Positions 1 to 15,200 of a stretch of DNA of 64,000 nt are shown one piece after another. Position 1 is the stretch's first letter. Each line of letters opens with the position of its first letter. Made by a program: the position numbers and the translations under genes. Source of the DNA: Toxonevra muliebris (lineage: Eukaryota; Arthropoda; Insecta; Diptera; Pallopteridae). The DNA is taken from positions 97,457,235 to 97,521,234 of the forward strand of contig OY829326.1 of NCBI GenBank assembly GCA_963691655.1, read 5' to 3'. Below the pieces are notes generated by a model. It saw nothing but the letters and a program-made list of their open reading frames with translations. It had not been told where the DNA came from and did no database searches.

Positions 1-3000
1 AATTGTTGAAATTGCTTTTCAGTGTCAATTATATCTCTGGAATTTTGAGACATTTCATTGTCAAGTGATATATTTTCCCTTTCCTCTGGAGTGTTTCTCT
101 ATAATATTTTCGATTGAATTTTGTGTTTATTATTTTTTGTTTTAAGTATTATTCTAACATGTGCAGTCTGATTATAAATTTTAATTGTTATTACTAGTTA
201 AATAAATAATAAACTTTATATTTATAAGAGAAACATTGATTGCTTTTAATGAGATTTAAAGTTATCAATTTCGTGTGAGTCTGAAATGAAATTAACTAGG
301 AAAGAAAGTCATGAGAATTCGGGGCAGGTTGGAGATTTTATCACATGGTGCTTTAAAGATTTGAATAGAATGTTGAAAGGGTTGCGTGTTCACTCATTGC
401 TATTTTTTTTTAGTAAAAAAGTCTATACCTCGAACTATACCAATCTTTATAAGTTAGTTATTGACTCTGTATAACGCACTACTATTCTAGGGTTATTTAA
501 GTTCTATTTTCGCCCGCTTCAACCTATCATTCGGTGCAAAGTGCCTTCTAAATTTCTCCCCAGTTGTATTCTGTCTGATATCCCATTCTCTTGTAACCGT
601 TAAATTTGTGGAATCTTAAGTGTTGAATTTAGAAAATGTATTTCAACACCCAAAGTTCAAGTTTATGTATCGTGAAGGCTTAAACAATCTTATAATTGGT
701 TTTATATGTTGTAAAATTTATTTATATCTATGATATTTATGAAAAACAAAAAAAAATTAATGCGTAGTTACAAAAATTTCTATTAGAAGTTTGCGATCAC
801 ATATTTGAGAGCACTTGAAAGTTTATGCGTGGCAATTTGCCTTCTTTGCGTGGTTGAAGATTTTTTTGATGAATATTTGTACTATTGTATATAAATAGAA
901 ATTATAATCAATCGCTTGTAATATTAACAATAACAAGCACCTGAAGAATGTCAATAGCTTCAAGACACACACAATATATTTATATTCGTGCAGATTAGTT
1001 TTACTATTTACAAAATACTCAATGAAAGCAATTAAATATAATCAAAGATAAGTAAAACTGGCGGTTTCCTACTTTATAGAAAGCAAACCAGTTTAAGTTT
1101 TAAGTTTTACAAAATTTTAAAAAGAATTATTAAACAATATTTTTCTTTTTCTTTCTAATTTACCTAACACATTTATGGTAGACACGTGAAAAGAAATGCT
1201 CAAATTATTTTTTTGGCTTTTTTTCTTTAACACCATTTTGGGTTTCAATGTGAATTTTAAGTTAATTCACTTAATTTTAATCAAATTGAATGTTGCTAAT
1301 TTGTTAGATTCATTAGCGCCTTTTTTTTGGGTATCTCTCTCTATCTTTCTTGCTTTGTCTCGCTTATCAAAAGAATTATTGTGCAAAGTTTTCAATGCCC
1401 TTAAAAAAAGAAGCAAAATTTGCCAACTACCTGAACTGAGATTCAAGCGAATTTTATATTGACATCATAGATGAAAAAAAAATAAAAATTAATTTACGTA
1501 CTAAATCTGTCATTTTAATTTAATACAGTTTTCAATATTATAATCAATTTATTTATTAGTTTTTTTTTTTTTTTTTAATTTAGCCGGCTTACAAAAAATA
1601 TCATCTTGAAAAAAAATTACGAACAAGTTCATTGAGAATTAGTTTTAATCTTTATCGAAAATTTAATTATAATAAAATATATGATAGCAATTCAAGGTTG
1701 TAAAACAACTTATTTGAAATTAGGTAAAACAAAACCTATTATTTATTTATTTTTATATTTTATTATGAAATTTAATTGCTACTAGGTAACAAGATTTTGA
1801 ATAAATTTTAATAATTTTTTAAAACGACAGCAAAAAAAGATAAAGTTCTTTTCAAAAGAGCAAACATTTATTCCATTTTACCACTGCAGGCAACGTAACT
1901 GCGAGCCCACCCAATCACTTTGGCAATGAAAATCGTTGCGATTATTTGAGAGCGATTAATATTGTCGCAATTGTGTTACTTCCAATGGGAGAACCTCCTT
2001 ACAGTCATATGCAAAGCAAATACTCCAACGTGTGCTCTCAATTGAGTAATGTTCCTTTTTTGAGAGTTGATTTTAGTTCTCAAGTGCAGAGAGAGGGAGA
2101 AAAAATATTGACTTACGAGCTCTCAATTTTGCTATTTCTCTCTCTAACTAGTTTCTTTTATAGAAATTTATATTTTTGCTAAAAATGTTTGCCTGTTTAT
2201 TATACATAAATATCCGATATTTGTGAAAATATTTTGTAAATACAATTGCCTGGCATTTCTTTTCTGTATTATATATCAACTTAATTTTGTTAAACATCAA
2301 GCAAGAATTTGTTTTTCAACATATTTTTATAAACAATCATATTTCATAAATAACTAAATTATGTGTAAGCACATTATAACATTTCTCGTTTTCTGCAAAA
2401 TTCCAAAATATCTATAGTTTGATAATTAGTAAAAATAGAATCTGATATTATTTTAAGATTTTTAATAAATTCATGATAAAAAATGTTAAGCTTTATTTTA
2501 ACCTGTTTTTTATGCAATATATGTGTTATTAATTTATTAATAATTTGAAACCAGTTCAAATCCACCGAAAGCTCTAGTCGCTTCTTTTGAAGTATGCTAC
2601 AACGTAAAAGTACCACTACTTACATTCAGATATGTAGATACTTATGCATGTATATTCAACATCATCAGCATACAAATATCATACATTTGAAATGCGTGTG
2701 TGCAGAAGTAGCCATGCTTAGTTCAAAAAACCCATTAAACATTGATGTAAGACTTTGGGAACTTCATTCGGAAATATACGTTTTTTATTTCTCTATTCTA
2801 GGCAGGACTCGACTTTGCGACAAATTTCTTTTATTTTCTTTTATCAGCTGCTAGATTTCTTAGACCCATTCTAATTTTTTGGAGCCCCGTTATTGATCTC
2901 ACTAAGCCCTGAGGGTTCTATTTGATATACGGTTTGCTGTTGTTTGGAAAAGAGACATATTTAGAGATTTTATTTTTAAGTCTTTTATTTGATTAGGCAA

Positions 3001-5540
3001 ACTGTATCGGTTTTCTTATACAGCGAAATTTGATTCTATCGTCGGTTATTTTTTCTCATATTTTTTTTAAATACCAGCTCGATATCAAATTTGCAAACAT
3101 TAGATCTGTTCAAGTACTTTCCCAGTAAGAATTAGTTTCAAGAGAGTAAAAAAGTTTTGCAAGTAATAGAAACAGCTGATTGTGAGCTGAAAGAAGACGG
3201 ATTAAAATAATCCAATAAAACCGGATTAAATCGATATTTCCGTACTTCTTCCATCCATCGTCACTTCTCTGATATTTGTTATTTTAAATTAATATCCAAA
3301 AATTATTTGAAAAATATTTTTATTTTTTTTTTGCATAAAATACAATCATATGTTTTTGAATCATATATTTTTTTGTTTGCAAATACTAACAAGTAAAAAT
3401 TTATACAGTAAAAACTTGCAAGTTCTCTCACATCGATCTGTCACTTTACTGCCTCATTTCCTCTCTCGTTGCAAATTTTTTTGTTTAAACTAACGCCGTT
3501 CAGACAAAATTTGAAATTTGTGATAATTTGTACAATTTTTCTGTACTCGAACGGATTTATTATTAACATTGTTATCTAACATAATTTGAAATTATTCGCA
3601 AATGTTTATTGGGTTTATCCAAACAAAAAATTATGCTGAAGATGTTGAAGCCACTTCTGTGATGCAGTGGCAGTTCAAAGAAGGGTTCCGAGAACTACAA
3701 TCCTCTTTGAAAATGGTTAATACATTTGGGATGCTCACAAGATATCTTATTTGAGGTTGTATACTCTCATTTGCCATAAATTCTCTAATTTTTCTCACAA
3801 ACTTAAACGACAATGTAATTATACTACAGCTTGTGAATGTCCCAATTAAAGCAATAAAATATTTAAAACTTTCTTAATAATTTGGTGTGAATTTTGGCCA
3901 GATGTTTAACTAATTTTCGAACATTTTGTTGGTTTGCATTTTCATTTCTAAATTACTTTTGCTTTTGGACTGAATTTTGGTTTGAGACTTGGTCTAATTT
4001 CGAATTGGTTTTTGATCTGAATTTTTGACTAAGTTTTAACCTGAATTTCGGTCTGAGATTTGAAAGCTCAGTCTAGACCTTCCATTGTGTCATAAAAGAA
4101 GAAAACGAGATTTGGTTTGATTTCAGGTCTGAATTTCCGTCCGGATTTTGTTTTTAACTTTGGTCTGAAATTTTATCTGATTTTTGATAAGATTTTTGGC
4201 CAGAATTTTGTGGTAAATTTAGGTCTAAGTTTTGGCCTGATTTTTGAATTAGGGTTCGGTTTGAATTTCAGCCTGAGTTATGGACTGAATTACTTGTTTC
4301 TGGTTTAAGGTTTTATTAAGGTCTGGTTTTTGGTTTAAATTTTGTGTCAGATTTTTTAATTTTGTATCTGATTTCTTAATATGATCTAGTAGCTTACTCT
4401 GGACAAACATTTTATGTGTTCTAAAGTTTATTTTTTTACTATTCATATAGCTCGAAAAAGTTTTATAATTCTTAATTTTTTGCCATTGTTTTAAATTATT
4501 TGTTTTGATACTGTACGCGCAAAACGACTTCAGCAAAATGAAATCAAATTCTTAAACGTTAGACAAAATTTAGCAAAATCAGTCCATCTCCTCCCCCTCC
4601 ACACCAATCCAAACCCAAGTCCGCCACTGCTGTGGTGCACGTCAACGAAGAAATATGCTTGAATATCTCTCTCTCTCTCTCTAACATGAGCAGATCTCTT
4701 AAGTAGCAAACCAAACAGGTGCTTAACCTAAAAACTCATTAAAGAAAAAATCCAGTTGGCAAACTTTAAATAATTTATTGAATATATTAAATAAAAAATA
4801 ATTAAGAAAAAAAAAATAAATAAACCAAAAATAAATATTAAAGACATTTGAAAATTTATTGATCATATTCTGAGAATTTTGGGAAACATCTTTACAAAAA
4901 AATTTATTTATATTTTAGGATAATTTGCATTCGAAAGTAAATTTCTACTACGTTATTAATGCGTTAACATACTGCAATATTCGAAATAAAAAATGAATAA
5001 TTAATACAATTTATTAATTAATTTACTAAGTTTTTGTTGTAATATGCGATAGCTTAAAAAAGTCTCTTTTTTACAACTTTTTAAAAGCGTTAAAATTAAA
5101 TAAAATATTAAAATAAATAACTACAAAAATTAAAAACAAGCAGCACACACAATGTAGAATTTTTGACTGTTGATACATGTTTATTAAAATATTTTATTAT
5201 TATAATTTTTTATTAATATTTTAAATTTTACCATTTTACCATACAAATTTTTATATACCTTTCTATAAAAAAAAACACTTTAATTGTAAGTAGGAAAACA
5301 ATAAGTAAATATATATATGTATATAATATATATATAATTATGTATATTTTTTTTTTTTTGCAAAAATATCAGTAAATTTGTTTCATTGTAAACAGATTCA
5401 ATATAAATATGCAAGACATTTCCGTCTAACGTTTTGTCCCTCTGCAACAATTCAATTGTTTGTTTGTTGCTTTTGATCTATTTTTTGCAGCCATATCAAC
5501 GGTCCGGTGACTAAAAGCCATTTCTGATTCTTAAAGAAAC
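1..5540. other. AT-rich gene-free stretch upstream of the SLC41 gene
   Basis: No reading frame here looks coding: all are short, low-complexity or without family features. The stretch holds poly-A/T tracts, a diverged copy of the MITE arm described at 55.7-56.4 kb (about 3380-3500), a degenerate repeat at 3.94-4.37 kb and a short CT microsatellite near 4665-4682. The first exon and promoter of the SLC41 gene could lie near the right edge. A TCAGTT initiator-like hexamer sits at 5551-5556, followed by CA/CAA-rich DNA of the kind seen in fly 5' UTRs, but I see no matching downstream promoter element. Confidence 0.5.
3940..4370. repeat. Degenerate short tandem repeat rich in TTTGGTCTGAATTT
   Basis: Variants of a 14-22 base unit close to TTTGGTCTGAATTT recur many times with substitutions and length changes. 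The repeat gives spurious open frames on both strands, for example 4117-4308 and the opposite strand at 4249-4536. It reads as an old minisatellite rather than coding sequence. Confidence 0.7.
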
Positions 5541-6288
5541 ACACACAATATCAGTTTCAGAATCTTGGCCAAGCGATAATCACCACAGTCTCAGTCTCAG
5601 TCCACTCAAAACACACACAAACAACAACAACAAACACACTCCAAAGTCATTACAATGTAAACTAAACGCAGCAAATACTTATAAAAACAAAATAAAATTT
5701 TATTTAAAATAATAGACAACAAAAATAATTTAATTAAAGAAAAAATTGTGTGATATTTTCAAAAAATTAAGTTTTTTTTCGTTAATTCTAATGTACATGT
5801 ATTTTGTTTTAGCGCAAATTATGTGAATTGTTAATTTTATAAATTACGAAACAAAGCCAAATATTTTTTTATTATTGGCAGAGCTTTATTTATTAAAACA
5901 AACGAAACAAAAAAAAAACAATTATTTTTCAAAAAACTAAATTTAACAGATTTATGCTTATTTTTGTTGTTTCTACTATAAATTATAATAGTTAAAACAA
6001 ATTGTGTTACTTTTAATTAAATTTAAATAGTTTTTTATTCATTCGAAAAAAAGTATTAAATTTTCTAATTAATTAATAAATTTTTGCCATACCTACTCAA
6101 TTGTAATTTAAATTTATTATAAAAAAAAAATATTTAAAATCAAGCAAAATATGCAAATAATATTTCTCAAATAATTTTTAATGTAAAAAATAATCACACA
6201 AAATATAATTTTTCAATAAGAAATTAATACTAAAAAAAAAAAAAAAAATTAACTTCGAAACAACAACAATAATACAAATTGCCGCAAA

Positions 6289-9200
6289 ATGTCGCTGCCC
6301 ACAAAAGCAGAAGACCAAAAACATCTCGCTATTGATGCAGAGAAAAATAGCAATGATTTTCTTAACATACCAAATTCATTTACACCGCTACCGTCGTCAA
6401 CGCCTACGCCAATGCCATCAGCAAATTCACCACCAACTACACCAATTCTCAGAGTAAATGGTCGTAGCGATAGCAATAGCAACAGCAATAATAATAATAA
6501 TAATAATTATAACAACAACAATAACAATTCAAATTTCAACAACAATTTAAAATTTAATAATGATATTAGCAATAAAAATGATTTAAATGTACGGAAATTA
6601 TCAAAAAACAACAGCAACAACAACAACAACGATACACTTTCCTATATCAGTAACAATGGCGTACCACACGGACACTATCGCAATACATTACCACCACCAC
6701 AATCATCATCACCATCGGCGCAGGATGATAAATATAAATTATTTACCATATATGGAAATGGTGAGTTTTGGGTTAACAAAAAAAAAAAACAAAAAAAAAA
6801 CAAAATTAAAAACTATACAGGCAAGGAACAGTTTTTCAATAGTTATAAAGAGTTTTTTTCCTTCCCTCCCCTACTTTTTTAAATATTTTTTTTCTTATTA
6901 TAATTATTAATATTAATATTTTTATAATTATATTAAGATTTTATGCATAAAATTTATGTATATTGTAATATAGCACATAAAGTTCTTTGTAAAATAAAAG
7001 AAAAAAAATCATATGTGCACGCACACTCAGTGATAAAAAAAACTTGATTTCTACCCCCAAAAACCAAATTGAAAAGGGACTCCAATTCAACTTGAATGTA
7101 ATTCACTGTCTCAGATAAAATTTCTGTGAGGGATGTGTTTATGCCATATGCTATCTACTTGTGATCCCGAAGCGAACTTAGTCATAGGGTATTTTTTGTT
7201 TGCAAAGAAATTTCAATATTGAATTCAGTACCGCAGTATAATGGGCATTTGAACACTTATGCTTGGTAGTTTATTTTATTTTTTTTCAAATTCAGCTTAC
7301 AAAGATATATGCATATATAATATATAGTCAAATAAAATAAGCTTGCGATAGTGGCCATGGCATTATACCGTCAGCCATACTATATGCGCATGCATATGTT
7401 ATATATATATAATTACAATTTTGATACTTCTGTGGCAATCAGGAATAACAGCTAAACTCAAAAATCGACTAAAACCCTATTGCGTATTTTTCATTATAAA
7501 ACCCAAAATATTGAAAGTTCTTAAATAATTATTGGAGTTTAATTAATAAAAAACTATGGAGAATTGCAAAATTTTTTGAAAACTTTCAACATTTTGGGAT
7601 TTATAATATAAAATACGCAGCAGGTTTTTATTCGACTTTTGAGTTTAGCTGTTATTCCTTATTGCCACAGAATTAGGAATTAAAATGTTTCGTCAATTAT
7701 TCTCTTTCTATACGATTGTGCTTCGCGAATGTAGAATACAAGTTGTGACCAGTTTCTTCCGTTGAGTATGTCTACCACCTCTGAGCGTTCTAGGGTCCGT
7801 TTACGAAATAAACCTGTCTTGTCTCTTTCAGCATGGGACAGATTCCAAAGAAATGGCACATTTTCTTCTTCTTTCAAATTACACAACATGCACATTGTGT
7901 TTGTATCTGTTATATGAGGAACGTAGTTTAGCCTTATGAGCTCTCCTCTTATTTTGAACAGCATGCTGATAGCAAAGATTATAGTCCAGACTTCCTCACT
8001 CCTTTGAGCATCCAGCTCAAACTGCTCCCTGGACTTGGAGTCGATTTTTAAAGGTACTTTTTCATGCCACACGTCCCATTCATGTAGATTTTCAACATTT
8101 AATTGTTCATTTTTATCCTCAACAATTTTGTTCCACGTTTTCAAACAAAGTATGTTTTCTTTCAAAAGATAGGTTAGGTTAGGTTAGGTTGGAGTGGCTG
8201 TCGAGAGACACACTTAGGCCTGAACGGCCCATTGTGATACCACATAGTTGGACCTACAGTTTAACGCCGATTCCGAACGGCGGTGTGGCAATTTTTTATC
8301 GGCTTGGTGGTTTTGCCATTACCAACCAATGTGTGTACTTGTACACTATCTTATAATTCTCAAACACTTCATATTGATAGTGAATATAAGAAAGTAATGA
8401 AAATTAACCACCAGACGAAGACGGGAATCGAACCCGAACCTCCCAGGTGAAAGTCTAGTGCACTATCCACTAGGCTATCGAGGTCGTCTTTCAAAAGATA
8501 TGAAGCGAGGATTTTCGGTAAGCGGGAATCCGATAATATCATTACGTTGCGCATGTACTTAAAGTGCATGTCAAGTGTGTTGATATACAATGCTGGAAGA
8601 CCAGTTTCCAGATGTATCATGTAGTTAGGTGTGAATTGTTGCAATCGGAAAATCCTTTTTATAAATGAACGATTCAACTTTTCAACCTCATTGTAAGCAT
8701 CTATACCCCATATTTGGGCTGCATAGCACATAACGGACCTTATAGCAGCTTGGAAGAGTTTTTTGTTTGTGTTGCAGGTGACTGTTGAATTTCATGTTAT
8801 GAGTTATCCATACGCCAAGATATTTATATTCTTTCACATTTTCCACCTCTACGTTGTTCAAGTACCATTTCTCTTCTTTCGTGTAACGTCTAAAACTTTT
8901 TTTGATTACCATCATTTTAGATTTTTCCGTGTTAATCGTTAAGTTCCATAATTTACAATATTCCGATAGTTGATTTACCATTTTTTGCATCATGTTCGGT
9001 GTGTCTGCAATTATGACTATATCGTCCGTATAAAGCAATATTTGTATTTGTGTTTTATTAATAGTAACTCCTCCTGACAAGACTGACGATAGATCAGAAA
9101 GAAAAAGCGAAAATAATAATGGGCTTAACTGGCACCCTTGCTTTACTCCCAACTCTGTTCTAAAAGAGGTTGAGAGAATGTTACCATCCTACACCTTCGC

Positions 9201-12200
9201 AGTGTTATTTGAAATATCAATGTTGCTTAGCTTATAGAACATTGCCTTTCTGTCAATTGTATCAAAGGCCGCCCTGAAGTCAACGAAAAAAGCATATAAT
9301 TTTTTCCTTTCTTAATATACAACTTTCCAATGTTTATTTGGCAAAATATATTGTCTATTGTAGAATAACCTTTTCAAAATACCGCTTGAAACTCATTTAG
9401 CAAATTATTTTTATCCACACCAAATCGTAAGTCTGCTTAGAATTACTCCTGTAAAGATTTCTGCAAGGCAGTTTAGAAAAGAAATTCCTCTGTAATTGCT
9501 AGCCTCCTTTGGGTTACCTTTTTTGAAGAGAAGAAATATGATCGCTCTTTGAAAACCATTTGGCACTTTGCCAGTATTAAAAATATTGTTGAACGAATGT
9601 CAAATTCAATAAAATTTGCCAACCTGGTGGCAATTTCTCATAAGAAATTCTCCCTTTCTCTCTCTTTGCCATTAAATATGACATAGTGAAAACCAGACAT
9701 AAGAAAAACATAAATATATTATGTATTTACACAAAATTGAATTTTTGGCCTTTCCTAACTTTGGAACTTAACTCCAGAAGCCCTCAAATGTTGATGAAGA
9801 GAAATATTGTGGATAATTGTGCTTAAGTAAATTCCAAACAATATTTTAGTATAAAAATAATAAAAATAATCTATGGATTAAATTTACCCAGTGTCCTTTG
9901 CCTTCTATATATATATGTAATTAAACTGTTCCTATATTTTTTGCTATAAATTTATAAATTTATTCAATATACAGAAAACTAGCTGGCTACACCCCCTACA
10001 CAGACTCGTCTAGATCTGCCCCTGGGAATGTTTGGGTAATACGATTAAATTTTCTAATACACATAACAATGGAGGTCTGATTTATATGGGAAATGTTACG
10101 TTCTTTTATCCAAAAACCACTACATTTTCCCCTTCTTTTATTTGATGCGCCAGATATGCCGTCTCAAGTATTTTGTTTAAGGATTGAAGCTCAGAATTGT
10201 GCTGGACACTTCTTTGATCCTTTCTATTTTTGTGAAAAACAACAAAATGACTACACTTTTGCCTCCCACATATTTATGTCTCAACCTCCTCTAGACATAT
10301 TCTGCAAGTATCATTTTGAAAGAGATTAATACTAGTAACTTCAGAAGATATCTTATAAGAATTAAAAAGAGACTGATATTAGTATTTTTAATATTCCCTC
10401 TTTTTTATATTGAAAGCAAAGATTCCGTTTCATTATGAATAAATCCAATGCTTCTAATGCAAATCATGGAATGATGTGAATCATAATTCTCATGTAAATA
10501 TGTCATTCATTAAAGCCTTTCAAGTGTTTGCATAACCATCTTTCGTCTACCATGCCTACGTCAGTAGAGGTCTAACTATTATCAGGCTTAATGAAGGTTT
10601 GTAAAAGTGACAAAGTCACAACAGGCATATTATACTGCCATTTTGGAATCCGCCATGATCAGTGATCTTAGTGATGGTTCTTTATTCGATACTATTAACT
10701 ATTATTATCACTATTAGTGGTCGCCGTAGTATAGTGATTAGTGTGTTGGACTGCTACGCAGAGGTACCCTGGTTTATATCTCGGCATGCTCAAAAATCAA
10801 AAATAGAACATAACAATTTTTCTACACGGCACCACCTCTTGGCTGGCAATGGCAAACCTCAAGAGTAAAAAATGCCTATGAATAGCTTTTCACTTGGCCG
10901 TTCAGATTCGCCATAAAACTGTAGGTCCCTTCCATTCGTGTATAAATATAACTCACACAACATAAATGGATACGAAAAGCTCGGCCTTGGCTCTCCAGGG
11001 GCTGTTGTGCCATAATAGTAGTAGTTACTATTACTATTGGTGACCTGAAATAAAATATATATGTTTCCAAATTTTTGTCGCTGAGTGTATATTCACATAT
11101 TTCAGGTATTCCATTTTATTATATCTATATTAGTGTATTGTATTACAGTTTATTTCTAGGTATTTTAAACATATTTTTGAATATCAATACTTTTTTTTTT
11201 TAGCATGCGTTTTCTTCTATCTCCCACTGTATATTTTTTCTATTTCTTGAATTTTTTAAATCGAGCTGATTTAATTTCATACTCTATAAAGCAATATTTT
11301 TTAGGGAAAACAAATTTGTAACTCACACTTAAAGCTATAACTCACGTTAGTTATTTATGTATATACCAAAACAAAATATTTAGTTTGGGAATATCAAAAT
11401 CTCTTTCAGGTTCATATTTAATAATATCTACTAAACTTTTTTCCAATTTAAAAACTGAATGATTATCATTTTGAAATCCAAATAGTAATTTCAAAATCAT
11501 AAAATATCAGTTAAAAATGATTTTTAAACGAAAATATCTATATGAATTTTTAAATCTTTCTTTACTTTAAGTGTTGGTAAATGGTCGAATTTAATAAGGT
11601 TTTGATAAATTATAGTCGACAGGTTATATTCAGAATAAAATTGAATTTTCAGTCTTTTAATTTGATTTTACTTATCTGTCATTGTTGTATTTATGCATTA
11701 TTTAAAAGTAAAAAGCTCAAAAAAGTTAATTTGTGAATTGGCTTATAGCTTAGGAATTTTTTGTAACTACCTTGCAATTATTTTTACTTAAACTAAACTT
11801 GAGAAAATGTTGCAGACTTCTTTTCAGACTCATGTTGAGGATATTTCACGAGAGAGAAGAAAGTACTACTTTGGCTAATATATCGTGAAATATTTCGCAC
11901 TTATTTTACCATCTGGTTTTTATATAGAGCTTGACGTGGAATTTCAAGTGAACTTAAACAGAGTACCGTACCTTAGGTAATAAAGAAATAGTTACGCAAT
12001 AGTTTAGGGATACAAGGTGGACTCTTTTTCACTATGGTTGTAAAAAAATAGTTTGATAGACATCATCGTATCTTGTTCTAAGAAACCATCAATTTCCATC
12101 TGATGAACGCTTTGTAATATGGAATATTCCATATATGAAGGGATAAGATAGTTGTTTGTTAATGTGGTTCATATTATTTTGGAAGCTGACAAATATGAAT

Positions 12201-15200
12201 GTTATATTCTCATATTAATAGTAAAGTTTACGAGCTGAGTATTATGAGTATCAATAAATTAACGATTAATATATTAGAAAATAAATTTTAAATAAGAATA
12301 ATAAATGTAGATTTAATAATATTCTACATGATACCATTGAAAAATCGATTAAGCCTTGAAGAACTATTATAATATTAATTTACAAAACTTACATAGAACC
12401 TTAAGTTGAACACAAACGTTAATGAGCGCTTTCAATGTTATCAATCAAAGTTGCAGTGTTAAAATTGAAAGTATAAAGTTTTAAATTAATTACCTTTTAT
12501 ATTATAAATATAAAAATTTTATTTCCTCAAAAATATGTATACTAAATTTTAGGTATTTACTAACACAAAATACACAATTTAACAAAAAATAATTTTATAT
12601 CTAATATTTACTAATATGATTTATGAATTTATTCAAAAAATCATTAATATTATTTTTGCAAATTCTACATCATTACTTAAATAAATGAACATGATCGTTT
12701 AATATTTTTAACTTGTTCTTGTTTCTTTAATGCCCAATACTTAAGAAAAAAAGAATCTGCACGGTAGTTTCTAACTAATTATTTGAAGAATCATGCATTT
12801 ATATTTAATTATGTAAATATTTTTTGCTTGATTTAGTTTTGCTGAGCTGTGCCTAAATTCCTGTTTTTTTCTTACTTCTATACTATTGAAACTCATATAT
12901 ATTTATATTTAATGCGTAATTAAAGTAAATAACTAAAATTAAAATTTATGTTTTATTTTTTTTTTTTTTTAATTTTTCGTTTCGTTTTATTTCACACAGA
13001 CACCGACAATGAAAAATTGTCCGGTTTGCCCCAATCGACAACTGGTTCACTAAGCTCAATCATCACGACGTCCATAGCATCTTCAGAACCTGATCCAGGG
13101 GCGGGCGGTGGAGGTGGCGGCGGCAGTGGTAGAGGTAGTGTCAGTGGTGGTCTACATGATGCCAGTTTAGATGAGAAATTAGCACTGAATCGACCGGGTG
13201 TCAAACAAGAAAAATGGTCAACGATATTATTACAAGTGTCGATACCATTTTTTTTGGCTGGTGTTGGTACAATTGGAGCAGGCATTATCCTAGGACGTGT
13301 GGAGGTTAGTATTTAATAAATGAATGTAAATTTAATATTAAGACAAAGGAAATAGTATAAAAAGAATTTAAACTTTTGTGGTAAAATCAAATGATGAATC
13401 TAAAAGATCGCTAACAAATATATTTGCTTCATTTTAATAGACCGGAAAAGGCAATGTTTACCCATTTTTTCAAACGGAAATAGTAATCTTTCTTAGATTT
13501 ATAATAAAGCAGTTTTTTTTTAAATATATGTTACACAAACTTCGTTGTCAACTTGAAAATTTAATTGAAAACTTACTTTTAGTTTTTTAATTAAGTTCTA
13601 ATTATAATGATTTTGCAATAATCTCCTTGTCACCCTCTTCATAAATATCTACGAGTGTTTATAGAAATTTATATATGTTACTCTGTATGCATTTGATTCT
13701 TTTGATTTTCGTGTGAATTCTACAAAGTAATTGTAAAAAAGATTAATAAAGATAACATAAAAATGACAACAACCGAAATGCAGAGAAAAAGTTGCAAATA
13801 CAAAAATATTATCATTATGTATTATTATAATTAAAACTGACAGTGAAAAAAAAGCAACTTAGACATGCAATAAAATCTACAATTATATACCTACGTACAT
13901 TGAAAAAATGTATAAAAAAATGCAAAATGCCACTTACTTTGACTTAGTAGACGCAAATTATAAAAGAAGAAGAAGAAAATCTCAATTCAAAAGAGTGTTG
14001 TAATTACAATTACTACAATTTTTAATATTGCTTCTGGGTTGCATCTAGCTAACTACAGCAGCAATTGCTGCTTGCGCTTCTTTATAATTTTTTAAAACTG
14101 ATATTCTATAATGACAGAGTAATAAAAACTAATAGATAACATAACTACCACTACAGTCACATAAAATCATAAAAATTTAATTATTTGCTTGATGTTAATA
14201 AATTCTCAAATTGACATTTTCGTTGCATTCAACAAACATTGTAAAAGTTTTCTTTTATTTTTATTTAAATTTTATAGAAGCTCGTGTTTTAGAATTTCTC
14301 GCAATGGAAAAATTTATATTTACTGGATTTTTATTTATTTTTATTTCATAATCTATCTAACACAGTTGTGTATACAAAGTAACACAATCAAGATAATTAA
14401 TTTTATTGACAATTGATATTAAATATCTAATACCATTTCTATTGTTTGGTACAACAACTTTAACAATTTGTACAATTTATTTTTAATTTTCTAAAAGAAA
14501 TGAAAAGAGTAGGTTAGGGACAGAAAAATAGTTTATGTTGGGGATGGGAAATATCAGCAGTGTGAACGTTCCTCGAAAGCGAAAAATTGGGTTGCAAAAC
14601 TACCAAAAACTACTGGAAAAAAAATTGGTAGGAACTATGAGAAATCTATTCTATTCTAACCAAATGTAACTAACCCTGTAGTTAAAGAAAACTGCGAATG
14701 TAGGGCAATGTATGAAAAGAAAGAAAACAATTTGTTTAAATTTTACTTTAATATACAGTACAAAACAAAAAAATTATTAGTTCATTCAAGGAAACAAATG
14801 TTAAAGTTGAAACACAAATGTAAAATTCGACTAGAATTTAGTACCTATATCGAGGACTTGGTCTCAAGGGAATCTACACTCAAAATTGATCGGGCTCAAA
14901 CCTGCACAAAATTCTATTGCGTAGTAGTTACCACAAAATTGGATAAAACTTTCTAAATGCAATAAGTGATTAGTTACATGGATCCGAAACAGGGGCTGTT
15001 TGACCAAAATGTCAAAATTGTTAATAGAAATCTACTAAAAACTACTAAATTTCTAGATCTACTAAAAAACTACCAAACCTGGCGTAAAACTTGCTGAAAC
15101 TACTAATTAAGTAGAAAATCTACTAAAAACTGAATTTCAGTTCTAGAGCAAGTCATAAAATATCGATACCGATTTAAAAACTTAACGATATTATCGAAAA

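Noticed and set aside
8163..8195. TTAGG-type run as telomere sequence
   Set aside because: Only about four units, and placed exactly at the 3' end of a SINE, so it is an element tail.
8400..8486. Candidate tRNA gene on the minus strand
   Set aside because: Has box A and B, but is the head of a SINE with body, tail and target duplication.
10717..10790. Candidate tRNA gene on the plus strand
   Set aside because: Degenerate box B and SINE body downstream; a second copy shows the same structure.
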